Positions 16,800 through 24,415 of a stretch of DNA of 64,000 bases are shown here, piece by piece. Origin of the DNA: Ruminococcus sp. Marseille-P6503 (GTDB lineage Bacteria > Bacillota > Clostridia > Oscillospirales > Ruminococcaceae); contig NZ_UWPB01000001.1 in the NCBI RefSeq assembly GCF_900604945.1, forward strand, positions 868,001-932,000, written 5' to 3'. Position numbers and translations under genes: made by a program. Under the pieces are notes generated by a model. That model made no database searches, was not told where the DNA came from, and saw only the letters and a program-made list of their open reading frames with translations. Each line of letters opens with the position of its first letter. Within the stretch, counting starts at the first letter, position 1.

Positions 16800-18692
16800 T
16801 TAATCCATAAAATTGATCTTTTCCAGCAGCCAAACTATAGCTTTTTTTGAACCGCTGATCGTTTTAGCCTCAACCATCATTCCGTTTTTAACTTCTCTAA
16901 TATTCCCTTCACTGTTTTTTAGTGAAAGTGCAGATAAATCAGCTTGAGCAATATAAAATTTAGTTCCAGAGGATTCGTCAACTATGGAATCGGCTGAAAT
17001 TGAAGTTATTTCACCCGTTATTTTGCCATATTCGTTGTATGGAATAGCATCAAAAACATATTCCGTTTTCTGTCCTATCTCAATCTTTGATATTTCGTTT
17101 TCAGGTATATATAACATTACCTTAAGTTCTTCTCCCGTAGGAATTACACTGCAAAGCTGACTGCCTGCCTGAACAACGTCCCCGGGATTAAGCTCGTTCA
17201 CGAGCGTTACCGTTCCATCAAAAGTCGCTGTGACTTCCGAATTTTTAATCGTCGTATTAACCTCTATCAGCTGTGATTCAACTGATGTAATATTTTCGTT
17301 AATCGAATCAATTTCTGAATTTAATGTAATAACCGCCTCATTCTTGAGTTTTTCTCCGGATAATTTCTCATACTCCTTTAGATCTTCTACTCCCTCCAGC
17401 GATAATTCCAAGCTTTTCTTATTGCTTTCCAATGTTTTTATTTCATCTTTTAGAGTGCTGATTTGCGTCTGAAGCTGCGTAATAAATGAGTTTTTCAAAA
17501 CATCTGCATCGATCTTCGCGCTCTCATACGCATACCTTGCCTCGTTGACTGAAGCTTCCGTAATAATCGTACTGCTGTTTTGCCGCATAAATTTGCTGTA
17601 CAAGTCCTGATATTCAGAATATCTAGCATTATATTCATCTGCCAAAGAAACATATTCCGCTATATATTGCTCATAACTGTTCTGCAAATTACTGTCATTG
17701 GCATTAAATTCATATCCTTGCTCTACTGCGTTTTTTAATTCCTTATAACTATTTAAAGCAGCTTGTAATTCGCTGTTTCCGCTATCTGAAATAAGCTGAT
17801 TTTCAATAAGAAGAATTTGAGAACGAACATCGGATAAATATGCGGACTGATATGAAATCATATTTGAATAAGCTGTTTCTGACTTCTGTTTTACAGTTTC
17901 TACTTCAACAGAAGTGATTGTTTCTTGTGCAAACTGTTCAGTATACTGCTTTGAAAGATTTTCATAGGAATCTTTGTATTGTTTGCATATAAATAATGCT
18001 TTTTCGTAATTTGCATTATATTCAGCATAGCTTGATTTAATTAATTCGTCTGAGCCGGAATATTCCGAATTGTTTTTTACGCACGTCAACAGATCGCTGT
18101 ATTCTAAAAGCTGTTTTTGTTTAGCTGTTAAGCTGGCCTCTGTAGAGGTAAGATTATTTTCCTTTTCTTCCGCGGTCAAACTGTTATTAAGCTGAGAAGC
18201 GTCAATTTCCCTCGCCGTCAGCGAAACGCCGTTTTTATATTGCTCGTAACGATAATAATATTTAGAATCGGAATTATTGTTTTTAAAATAGTTTACATCA
18301 TCTTCAATGCACTTTTTTAAAAGCTCTGTATTGGTAAGATCTGAATGATAGCTGTTTAATTTCTCTTCCAAAATGCTTTTTTGTTCTGCTGCATAATCAG
18401 AATCAAGAACAAAAAGTATGTCTCCGGTCTTTACATTCTGACCTTCGTCTATGCATATCTCTTTTATTTTACAATTAGACGGAGACATTACAGAGCTTGA
18501 CGCTTTTTGAGTTTTAATTTCTCCTGTTGCCTTTGTGTATTCATCAATTTCAAAAAAACAAGCAAATATAACCGCTGCTGCAATTATAATAATAAGGATA
18601 TAAATAAACCAGCGTATTTTGGGAGATTCCTTGCTTTCCATAACCTCTCGGCTGTCAGTGATATCATTTATATCAATTACAATTCCTTTCAA
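16800..18692 (-). CDS. HlyD-family adaptor of the bacteriocin exporter
   Basis: A 630-residue membrane-fusion protein. One TM helix lies near residues 25-47 (WFIYILIIIIAAAVIFACFF), then a lipoyl-like half (INEGQNVKTGD region), a very long coiled coil (~100-470) rich in Glu/Lys/Gln, the second lipoyl half and a C-terminal barrel. It works with the peptidase-ABC transporter encoded 10 bp upstream. The TTG at 18692 is chosen because GAGGTGAG lies 6 bp before it. A GTG three codons earlier (18701) is possible but has poorer spacing. Coiled-coil length exceeds typical lactococcal adaptors (~470 residues). Confidence 0.88.
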   Translation of the reverse strand: MKGIVIDINDITDSREVMESKESPKIRWFIYILIIIIAAAVIFACFFEIDEYTKATGEIKTQKASSSVMSPSNCKIKEICIDEGQNVKTGDILFVLDSDYAAEQKSILEEKLNSYHSDLTNTELLKKCIEDDVNYFKNNNSDSKYYYRYEQYKNGVSLTAREIDASQLNNSLTAEEKENNLTSTEASLTAKQKQLLEYSDLLTCVKNNSEYSGSDELIKSSYAEYNANYEKALFICKQYKDSYENLSKQYTEQFAQETITSVEVETVKQKSETAYSNMISYQSAYLSDVRSQILLIENQLISDSGNSELQAALNSYKELKNAVEQGYEFNANDSNLQNSYEQYIAEYVSLADEYNARYSEYQDLYSKFMRQNSSTIITEASVNEARYAYESAKIDADVLKNSFITQLQTQISTLKDEIKTLESNKKSLELSLEGVEDLKEYEKLSGEKLKNEAVITLNSEIDSINENITSVESQLIEVNTTIKNSEVTATFDGTVTLVNELNPGDVVQAGSQLCSVIPTGEELKVMLYIPENEISKIEIGQKTEYVFDAIPYNEYGKITGEITSISADSIVDESSGTKFYIAQADLSALSLKNSEGNIREVKNGMMVEAKTISGSKKAIVWLLEKINFMD

Positions 18693-18704
18693 AATACTCA
18701 CCTC

Positions 18705-20951
18705 TTACATCATTGGGTTTACAAAAACAGGATAGGCGAGATGCGGTATTTGTTCCTGTTCTTCTTCCATAGTTTTTTCTTCAGGAGCGCTCTCTGTTTT
18801 ATCCGGAAGCTGATCCTTCCAAAGACTATAATATCTGCCTTTCTTTTCGATCAGTTCCTGATGCGTACCTTGTTCTATAAATTTACCTTGCTCCATAACA
18901 AATATTTTATCACATCTCATTATGGTGCTGAGCCTGTGGGCGATAATTATTGTAGTAATGTTTTTGGAAAGATTATTTATTGTTTTTTCAATGGCTTTTT
19001 CAGTTATGGAATCAAGATTACTTGTAGCTTCATCCATTATCAGTATATCAGGTTTTTTAAGCAGCGCTCTTGCAATCGCAAGCCTCTGCTTCTGACCGCC
19101 GGAAAGATTTGCTCCGTTTTCTTCAAGCATTGTTTCATATCTGAGCGGCAGCTTATTGATAAACTCGTCTGCTTTACTCAGCTTACAGGCTTCAATTATA
19201 TCCTCAAGCGTCGCGTCTTCGTTTCCAAGCTCCAGATTTTCACGGATCGTTCCGCTGAAAAGAAAAATATCCTGCGAAATATATGCGATTCTGTTTCTCA
19301 ACGATTCAAGATTAATATCCTTTAAATTATAATCGCCGATAAATATTTCTCCTTTTTCCCAAGGATAAAAATTCATAAGCAGTTTTGAAAGAGTTGTTTT
19401 GCCTGAACCGCTTTCTCCAACCAGAGCAATTTTTTCTCCTGCTCCTATCGACATATTTATGTTTTCCAGCACAAGCTTTCTTGTGCCGTATCTGAAATCC
19501 AGATTTTCTATTTTGATTGGATAGTTCAGAGATTGAGGAGAAAGCTTTCTGCTCTCGTCAGCTGTCTTTTCAAGTTCCAAATCGAGAATTTCACTTAACC
19601 GTTCTGCCGCTACGATAGCGGTCTGCATTGTTGGCTGAAGGTTAATGAGATTTTTTACCGGATCAAGGAAATACGCTAAAAGGGCGTTAAACGTCAGCAA
19701 ACTTCCTAATGTCATATTTCCGTTAAGCACACTTACAACACCTGCCCAAAGAATGACAGTTCCTCCGATAGCTGAAACGGCTCCGGTCAAAGTCTGTTGA
19801 GCATTGGTGATCATACCGCCTTTGAAAACGCTTTTAAGAAGCTTAACAAAAAGCCTGTCAGTTTTAGCCTGCGCTTTATCTTCGGCATGGAAAGCCTTAA
19901 CTGTTTCAATGCCGTTCAGAGTTTCAACAAGGTATGATGTAACCTGTGAGTTATCCTCCATTTGTTTTTCATTGATTTTCTTGACAGGCTTATTGAATGC
20001 AAAGACAATCACACCATACAATATTATTACAATAACGGCTATTCCGAACAGCAGATGATTCTGAGTAAACAGAACGATACCTCCGACAACCGCCATAAGA
20101 GTATCAATCATAATTGAAAGCGTTGCACTTGAAATAGCGTCCCTTATTTTTGAAGCGTCCATAAATCTTGATACGATTTCTCCGACCTTTCTTGTTCCGA
20201 AAAAGTTCATCGGCAAACCGAGAACGTGCTGATAGTACCCCAGAATCAATGGTATGTCAAGTTTTTGACTGAGATATAGCATAAGATGATTTCTGAATGC
20301 TTCAAGTATTGCTTTGAAGATATATAACACGATAACTCCTATTGAAAGGGTTATCAGGGTTTTTCTAAGTGAATTAGGAACTATATCGTCCATGATAAAC
20401 CGGAAATAGAACGATGCCAATATTCCGAATACAGTTATAATAAGAGAAGAAAGAAAAATATTGAGCAGAAGTCTTTTCTGCGGAAACATAAGACTAAAAA
20501 ATCTTGACAGAACGCCTTTGTTTTCATTTCCTTTCTGAAACTTTGAAGTTGGAACAAGAAGAATAAGGACTCCTGTCCAAATTTTAAAAAATTCTTCGGG
20601 AGTATATTTTACAATGCCCTTTCCCGGATCGGCAATTATTATTTGTTTTTTTGTTATTTTATGTATCACCACATAGTGAAGCAGACTTCCGTCTACAACT
20701 ACATGAGCTATTGCAGGAAGCGGAAACTCGGTAAAGAAAGCCTCTTTATCTCCCTTCACGCCTTTGGCTGAAAAGCCCAGCTGCTCGGCAGCCTTTATCA
20801 TTCCATAGGCATTGGTGCCTTGCTTATCTGTTCCGGCGACTTCTCTGATTTTTGATATTGAAAGATTCAGTCCGTATTGCTTTGATATTGTTGCAAGGCA
20901 GGCTGCTCCGCAGTCGGTTATGTCGTGTTGTTTTACGCAGTAGTATTTCAT
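18705..20951 (-). CDS. C39 peptidase-containing ABC bacteriocin exporter
   Basis: A 748-residue PCAT. The N-terminal C39 peptidase has Cys14 in ITDCGAACLA, His92 in LLHYVVIHK and Asp108 in IADPGKG. Six TM helices follow (~165-440), then an ATPase with GESGSGKTT, LSGGQKQR and LIMDEATSNLD. The peptidase cuts double-glycine leaders such as those encoded upstream and the transporter exports the mature peptide. The start is the ATG at 20951, preceded by AGGAAGTG; the earlier start candidate lacks a ribosome site. Confidence 0.95.
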   Translation of the reverse strand: MKYYCVKQHDITDCGAACLATISKQYGLNLSISKIREVAGTDKQGTNAYGMIKAAEQLGFSAKGVKGDKEAFFTEFPLPAIAHVVVDGSLLHYVVIHKITKKQIIIADPGKGIVKYTPEEFFKIWTGVLILLVPTSKFQKGNENKGVLSRFFSLMFPQKRLLLNIFLSSLIITVFGILASFYFRFIMDDIVPNSLRKTLITLSIGVIVLYIFKAILEAFRNHLMLYLSQKLDIPLILGYYQHVLGLPMNFFGTRKVGEIVSRFMDASKIRDAISSATLSIMIDTLMAVVGGIVLFTQNHLLFGIAVIVIILYGVIVFAFNKPVKKINEKQMEDNSQVTSYLVETLNGIETVKAFHAEDKAQAKTDRLFVKLLKSVFKGGMITNAQQTLTGAVSAIGGTVILWAGVVSVLNGNMTLGSLLTFNALLAYFLDPVKNLINLQPTMQTAIVAAERLSEILDLELEKTADESRKLSPQSLNYPIKIENLDFRYGTRKLVLENINMSIGAGEKIALVGESGSGKTTLSKLLMNFYPWEKGEIFIGDYNLKDINLESLRNRIAYISQDIFLFSGTIRENLELGNEDATLEDIIEACKLSKADEFINKLPLRYETMLEENGANLSGGQKQRLAIARALLKKPDILIMDEATSNLDSITEKAIEKTINNLSKNITTIIIAHRLSTIMRCDKIFVMEQGKFIEQGTHQELIEKKGRYYSLWKDQLPDKTESAPEEKTMEEEQEQIPHLAYPVFVNPMM

Positions 20952-21062
20952 TTGTTCACTTCCTAAAATAACTTTTAATATTTTCACTAATAAATGTGCA
21001 CTTCTGAATGATTTATATAGACTTCAAAAGTGCACATTTTATTAGTTTTTAATGTTTATGTG

Positions 21063-21206
21063 TCAGTGAAGAATTGAATATATAAATCTTCCGATATATT
21101 CACCGTTTGTAAATGCTAAATTAGATAAGAGTAACGTAATAAAAGCACTTAAAAACAATTTTGCAATAGGATAATTAGAAATGATTGCTGAAACTTTTTC
21201 AAACAT
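21063..21206 (-). CDS. 47-residue hydrophobic peptide, unknown
   Basis: ATG at 21206 follows GTGAGGACAAA. The product is MFEKVSAIISNYPIAKLFLS, then one hydrophobic helix and a polar tail ending FIYSILH. It lies just upstream of the exporter on the same strand, in a row of tiny membrane genes. It could be an immunity peptide, a leaderless bacteriocin-like peptide or an export helper; nothing decides between these. Between it and the exporter is an inverted repeat AATGTGCACTT/AAGTGCACATT (about 20992-21040), possibly a terminator. Confidence 0.5.
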   Translation of the reverse strand: MFEKVSAIISNYPIAKLFLSAFITLLLSNLAFTNGEYIGRFIYSILH

Positions 21207-21273
21207 TTTGTCCTCACTTTATTAGCTTTTATTGTATAATATATCAGCAGTTACATAAATGTTTGCAGATATT

Positions 21274-21444
21274 TTAACGAGTAATATATTTGACTGTAAA
21301 CACAACAATTGTACCTATTATCATTAAAATTAACGTTTCTGCTGATATTTCAATAATTTTAAATACTTTTAATAATATTATTACAGCCAATGCTATTACA
21401 GCTAGAATTCTTGCTATTTTATAAATGTCCTCAAATTTAATCAT
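21274..21444 (-). CDS. Two-helix small membrane protein, candidate immunity protein
   Basis: A 56-residue protein with two hydrophobic helices (residues ~11-28 and ~36-52) and a basic end. AAAGGAATATTCTT supplies the ribosome site. Its ATG overlaps the stop of the bacteriocin remnant just upstream (ATGA), an arrangement typical of a precursor gene followed by its immunity gene. The function is inferred from this position and the size. Confidence 0.55.
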   Translation of the reverse strand: MIKFEDIYKIARILAVIALAVIILLKVFKIIEISAETLILMIIGTIVVFTVKYITR

Positions 21445-21524
21445 AAGAATATTCCTTTAATAGTTTTTCCAACTGCTGTACCTACTGTTACGCCAATAAC
21501 AATAAGACCTGCACCTTTCGTGTA
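21441..21524 (-). pseudogene. C-terminal remnant of a bacteriocin precursor
   Basis: A frame without start encodes the small-residue-rich GAGLIVIGVTVGTAVGKTIK followed by GIFL and a stop. It resembles the glycine-zipper tails of class II bacteriocins nearby. Upstream it joins abruptly to half of the conserved 38-bp palindrome found before the intact precursors (ATCATATAGT then ACACGA, 21518-21541). A deletion from the leader hairpin into the coding region would produce this junction. Confidence 0.6.
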
Positions 21525-21566
21525 CTATATGATTTTCAGCTTTAATAGCCTTTTTCTTATGTTATT

Positions 21567-21749
21567 TTAATTTCTACGAAAAAAAGCAAAGTACACGCTT
21601 AATCCTGTAAAAAGCATTGTTAAAACTAATGTTTCAATACTGATGTTGTTGTATTTATGCATCATATAAACTTGATCGATACAACAAATAATCAATATGA
21701 TTGAAAGTATAGCAAAAATAATTTTTGAGCAAAATTTTGGCGAAACCAT
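21567..21749 (-). CDS. Two-helix small membrane protein, candidate immunity protein
   Basis: A 60-residue protein starting MVSPKFCSKIIFAILSIILI, with two hydrophobic helices (~8-24, ~37-54) and an FFRRN end. The ATG at 21749 was chosen because CAAGGAGA lies 8 bp upstream. The longer frame starting at 21794 would add a fragment of a bacteriocin leader and has no ribosome site. It is transcribed from the LytTR-type promoter at 21806-21874. The immunity role is inference. Confidence 0.55.
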   Translation of the reverse strand: MVSPKFCSKIIFAILSIILIICCIDQVYMMHKYNNISIETLVLTMLFTGLSVYFAFFRRN

Positions 21750-21794
21750 ATATATTCTCCTTGAAGTAAAGCCATTTTTCATAACATTTTCCAT
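21750..21794 (-). pseudogene. Remnant of a bacteriocin leader peptide start
   Basis: The frame begins MENVMKNGFTSRRI. Its first nine residues match the leader MESVMKNGF of the two intact precursors at 22690 and 24226, at DNA as well as protein level. The leader is then replaced by the start region of the next gene. The promoter -10 lies only 11 bp upstream, so the leader hairpin and ribosome site are lost too. Confidence 0.6.
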
Positions 21795-21805
21795 ATTGCT
21801 CTATA

Positions 21806-21874
21806 ATTATACACTCGAATTTTTATTATGTGTGTAATTTTTCGTAAATGGTCGTTTTATATCCCTAAATGGTT
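21806..21874 (-). promoter_or_regulatory. LytTR-type direct repeat and promoter
   Basis: On the minus strand, ACCATTTAG and ACCATTTAC are 21 bp apart (21844-21874). The -10 TATAAT (21806-21811) follows the second repeat by exactly 32 nt. The same geometry recurs before agrD and before the precursor at 24226, so this is probably bound by the LytTR regulator encoded at 27152-27898. Confidence 0.75.
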
Positions 21875-21923
21875 ATAAGTTTAAAAAAGACATTTTACCA
21901 TCTTTGATAACATTAATCATCCT

Positions 21924-22100
21924 TTATTTTTTACTTTTAATAATGTGAATCACATAAACAACTATATATATTGCATTCAAAATTAGGACGATTAAACAAA
22001 ATATTTTTGAAATTTGACTATCAGAAAGAAATAAAAATGCTATTATCAATAAGAAAAAAAACGTTTTTTCTAGTATTTCCCAAATATCAAAATTTTTCAT
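21924..22100 (-). CDS. Two-helix small membrane protein
   Basis: A 58-residue protein: MKNFDIWEILEKTFFFLLII, a second hydrophobic helix and a KSKK end. AAGGAG lies 12 bp before the ATG. It sits directly downstream of the two adjacent precursors 22469-22690 and 22271-22456 on the same strand, the normal position of an immunity gene for a two-peptide bacteriocin. No family is recognised. Confidence 0.55.
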   Translation of the reverse strand: MKNFDIWEILEKTFFFLLIIAFLFLSDSQISKIFCLIVLILNAIYIVVYVIHIIKSKK

Positions 22101-22162
22101 TTGTTAAATCGACTCCTTAATTTTACATAAAAAAATATGTAATGATTTATTTTTATATAATA

Positions 22163-22242
22163 TCCACAACTTAAGGAAATAGTTAGAATTGCAAGAAATA
22201 ACGCAAGATAGAATTATATATGCAAAATCCTTAAGTTGTGGA
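22163..22242. repeat. 15-bp perfect inverted repeat between precursor and immunity genes
   Basis: TCCACAACTTAAGGA (22163-22177) and TCCTTAAGTTGTGGA (22228-22242) are exact inverted copies separated by 50 bp. There is no T run, so a simple terminator is unlikely. It could fold into an mRNA processing or attenuation structure between the bacteriocin genes and the downstream small membrane gene. Confidence 0.8.
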
Positions 22243-22270
22243 CAGTAATTTTTTATAGGTAAGTTACTGC

Positions 22271-22456
22271 TTAGTATACAATACCTGCTATAATTGTAAC
22301 AGCTCCAGAGTATATTTTTGCTGCACCTTTGACTTTATTGCCGCCATACACATTGAGTCCTCCCCAAATAACAGATACAGCACCTGAGCCTATCATCAAC
22401 CAGTTTACACCACCGTCAATTAATTCTAAATTTGATATAGATAATTCTCTAAACAT
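22271..22456 (-). CDS. Double-glycine bacteriocin precursor
   Basis: A 61-residue precursor. The leader MFRELSISNLELIDGG ends in the GG processing site for the C39 peptidase. The predicted mature 45-residue peptide is Gly/Val/Ile-rich (GSGAVSVIWGGLNVYGG, AAKIYSGAVTIIAGIVY) with no Cys, fitting an unmodified class II peptide. AAGGTGATTTTATT precedes the ATG. It follows the 22469-22690 precursor after 12 bp, so the two may act as a two-peptide bacteriocin. Confidence 0.82.
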   Translation of the reverse strand: MFRELSISNLELIDGGVNWLMIGSGAVSVIWGGLNVYGGNKVKGAAKIYSGAVTIIAGIVY

Positions 22457-22468
22457 AATAAAATCACC

Positions 22469-22690
22469 TTAACCTTTAATTCCCTTTCCTAACAAAACTA
22501 GTCCTCCTGTGTAAAATGCACCAAAACCTGCTGGACCACCTATAATTCCGCCTATTGGTGCACCAATACCCATTGATAAAGCACCACCAAGTAGAAGAAC
22601 AAATCTTGCAGCATCTCTAGTGCCGCCGTCAACCTCGTTCTTTTCATCTTCTGAAAGCTCTGCAAAGCCATTCTTCATAACACTTTCCAT
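22469..22690 (-). CDS. Double-glycine bacteriocin precursor
   Basis: A 73-residue precursor. The leader runs MESVMKNGFAELSEDEKNEV then DGG. The mature ~50-residue peptide has glycine-zipper repeats (GGALSMGIGAPIGGIIGGPA) typical of pore-forming class IIb peptides and no Cys. AAGGAGG lies 11 bp before the ATG. It is the partner of the gene 12 bp downstream. The leader is nearly the same as in the 24050-24226 precursor. Confidence 0.85.
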   Translation of the reverse strand: MESVMKNGFAELSEDEKNEVDGGTRDAARFVLLLGGALSMGIGAPIGGIIGGPAGFGAFYTGGLVLLGKGIKG

Positions 22691-22732
22691 TGTTATGTAC
22701 CTCCTTGTAATTTTTAAATTTTTCTATATCAA

Positions 22733-22770
22733 AGCTTATCGTCATATCGTGCACTATATGATGATAAGCT
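22733..22770 (-). promoter_or_regulatory. Conserved leader hairpin upstream of a bacteriocin precursor
   Basis: A 38-bp near-perfect palindrome: arms AGCTTATC-A-TCATAT and ATATGA-C-GATAAGCT around AGTGCACG. The next 60 bp through the ribosome site is shared with the copy before 24226. With no good T run, it is more likely a folded 5' leader or operator than a terminator. Confidence 0.65.
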
Positions 22771-22791
22771 GAGATAGCTGCTGTTAAATAC

Positions 22792-23748
22792 TCAAAACAA
22801 TATAAGCAAGCTGATAATAACTCCCACTACCGCAATAATTATAGCAAACTTTTTAGAAATTTCTCTATTAATTAATACAGATATCAACGAAACTAAAGCT
22901 TTAAACCCATCAAAAGCAACAATCGGCAATAGATTAAACGCTCCTAAACAAAATGACAATATACTGGTTATCATCAAAAATTTATTTAGAATTCGGGAAA
23001 AACTTTGTGGAACTTCAAGATTGTCCATATAGTTATATGGGTTTTTCGTTTCAATTGTTTCAGATACAACACTGCTCTCATCTGAAAACAACTCTTTAAC
23101 AGACTCTGTGATTAGTGTTATGTATTTACCAAATGTTCGCACAGAACCTTCGAATTTATTTTTAAAGCTGTTGTCAAATTCAAGATCAAGTACTGTATTA
23201 TCACAATAAAAAGAAACTGTTTCCTTTTCATATTCAGAATTAAGAAAAGTAATAGTATTTTCAGTATTAGGAACAAGTAATTCCTCTACATCATCAATAT
23301 TAAATACTCTCTCATTATTGATATTTCTTATTATATCTCCCTGTGTAATTGTAGTATTTTCAAGCTGAACATCATTAACTGTGTTTATTTTTAATCCTTC
23401 CAAATTACCAAGCGAACAAACCATAAGTGTAAATGCAAGAAAAAAATTCATAATAGGACCGCCAAGAATAACCGCTATCTTGCGTAAATAAAAACCTCTT
23501 ATATTTTCAGAAGGAGTATGTTCTTGAATAAATTCCTTGAAAGTACACATTCCACCAAATGGAATAAGTTTGATAGAATATTTCGTTCCGTTATTTTCTT
23601 TAACAATGAGTTTTGGACCTATTCCTATCTGAAATTCTTCGCAAGAAAATTTTACTATTTTGCTTATAAGAAAATGCCCACCTTCATGAAATAACATGAT
23701 TAAATAAAATCCTAAAAAAAGAAAAACTATTTCTATAATATCATTCAT
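22792..23748 (-). CDS. Site-2 protease (M50) family membrane metallopeptidase
   Basis: A 318-residue intramembrane protease. The zinc motif HEGGH is near residues 20-25 in the first helix, and the second motif NLLPIVAFDG lies near residue 273, in a C-terminal helix. A degenerate PDZ-like segment occupies ~110-160. Related Eep/RseP-type proteases process peptide pheromone precursors in Firmicutes. Here, beside agrD and bacteriocin genes, a role in peptide maturation or signalling is likely but unproven. Confidence 0.82.
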   Translation of the reverse strand: MNDIIEIVFLFLGFYLIMLFHEGGHFLISKIVKFSCEEFQIGIGPKLIVKENNGTKYSIKLIPFGGMCTFKEFIQEHTPSENIRGFYLRKIAVILGGPIMNFFLAFTLMVCSLGNLEGLKINTVNDVQLENTTITQGDIIRNINNERVFNIDDVEELLVPNTENTITFLNSEYEKETVSFYCDNTVLDLEFDNSFKNKFEGSVRTFGKYITLITESVKELFSDESSVVSETIETKNPYNYMDNLEVPQSFSRILNKFLMITSILSFCLGAFNLLPIVAFDGFKALVSLISVLINREISKKFAIIIAVVGVIISLLILF

Positions 23749-23813
23749 ATCTGGTTTCCCATTATTGTAATTTACAATACCTTTCTTATATAATAATATA
23801 TTTTTCTATATCC

Positions 23814-23842
23814 ATTCTATCATAATTTCGCGTACTTTTCAA
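23814..23842 (-). promoter_or_regulatory. Promoter for the site-2 protease gene
   Basis: On the minus strand, TTGAAA and TAGAAT are 17 bp apart. A 7-bp palindrome ATTGTAA-T-TTACAAT lies between the -10 and the gene (23764-23778) and could be an operator. Confidence 0.6.
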
Positions 23843-23953
23843 TATATCAATACAAATTTTTCCATCGATACTGTTTAGAGTTGAACAAACATCTGTTGAT
23901 ATGAACTTGAAATGGATAGTAATTCAAATGCGATTTGTGTTAGATATTTATTT

Positions 23954-23986
23954 AAAGCCCCGATTTCTATATTGAAATCGGAGCTT
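23954..23986 (-). terminator. Terminator after the 24050-24226 precursor
   Basis: On the minus strand AAGCTCCGATTTC pairs with GAAATCGGGGCTTT (one mismatch), then TTTAAAT. It isolates the first precursor gene from the protease gene. Confidence 0.7.
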
Positions 23987-24049
23987 AGACGTACTGAACT
24001 ATATGTACAGCCTCATTAATTCTATGCCTTTGCTAAGATGAACTGAGAA

Positions 24050-24226
24050 TTAGAATGCCCAATCAAGAACTTTCTTAGTTCCCCATGCTGCAGCACCTGA
24101 GATAACGCCTTTAGCAACGGCCTTTCCTACGAAAATGAGAACTGGAACCCAAGCAACTCCACCATCAACCTCGTTCATTTCATTTGCAGAAAGCTCTGCA
24201 AAGCCATTCTTCATAACACTTTCCAT
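24050..24226 (-). CDS. Double-glycine bacteriocin precursor
   Basis: A 58-residue precursor, short enough to be missed. The leader MESVMKNGFAELSANEMNEV then DGG is near-identical to the 22690 gene. The mature 35-residue peptide starts VAWVPVLIFVGKAVAKGVIS and ends with an aromatic-rich KKVLDWAF; it has no Cys. AAGGAGG precedes the ATG. Its promoter has the LytTR repeat and the 38-bp leader hairpin, and a terminator follows, so it appears to be a monocistronic Agr-controlled bacteriocin or inducing peptide. Confidence 0.83.
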   Translation of the reverse strand: MESVMKNGFAELSANEMNEVDGGVAWVPVLIFVGKAVAKGVISGAAAWGTKKVLDWAF

Positions 24227-24268
24227 TGTTATGTACCTCCTTGTAATTTTTAAATTTTTCTATATCAA

Positions 24269-24306
24269 AGCTAATTGTCATATCGTGCACTATATGATTT
24301 TAAGCT
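24269..24306 (-). promoter_or_regulatory. Conserved leader hairpin upstream of a bacteriocin precursor
   Basis: A 38-bp palindrome AGCT-n5-TCATAT-AGTGCACG-ATATGA-n5-AGCT, related to 22733-22770. The predicted transcription start lies about 9 nt upstream, so the hairpin would form at the very 5' end of the mRNA. Confidence 0.65.
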
Positions 24307-24321
24307 TAGATAGCTTTTTTT

Positions 24322-24390
24322 ATTATATCACATACTTTAAATACTTGTATTCAATTTTATCCAATGGTCACTTAATAGCCGTGAACGGTC
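24322..24390 (-). promoter_or_regulatory. LytTR-type direct repeat and promoter
   Basis: On the minus strand, ACCGTTCAC and ACCATTGGA are 21 bp apart (24361-24390). A TGTGATATAAT extended -10 (TATAAT at 24322-24327) follows the second repeat by 32 nt, the same spacing as at agrD and 21806. Confidence 0.78.
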
Positions 24391-24415
24391 ATAATTCTTA
24401 CATGACTAAGTAAAT

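Noticed and set aside
18507-19325. 272-codon open frame on the + strand
   Set aside because: It lies antisense to the exporter gene, has no ribosome site and reads like a reverse-strand shadow rich in Cys/Phe/Lys.
20990-21040. Promoter operator of the LytTR type before the exporter
   Set aside because: The sequence is an inverted repeat (AATGTGCACTT/AAGTGCACATT), not the ACC(A/G)TT direct repeat at 21-bp spacing.
22271-24226. Lantibiotic (modified) peptides
   Set aside because: Mature regions have no Cys and there is no LanM/LanB/C-type modification gene in the cluster.
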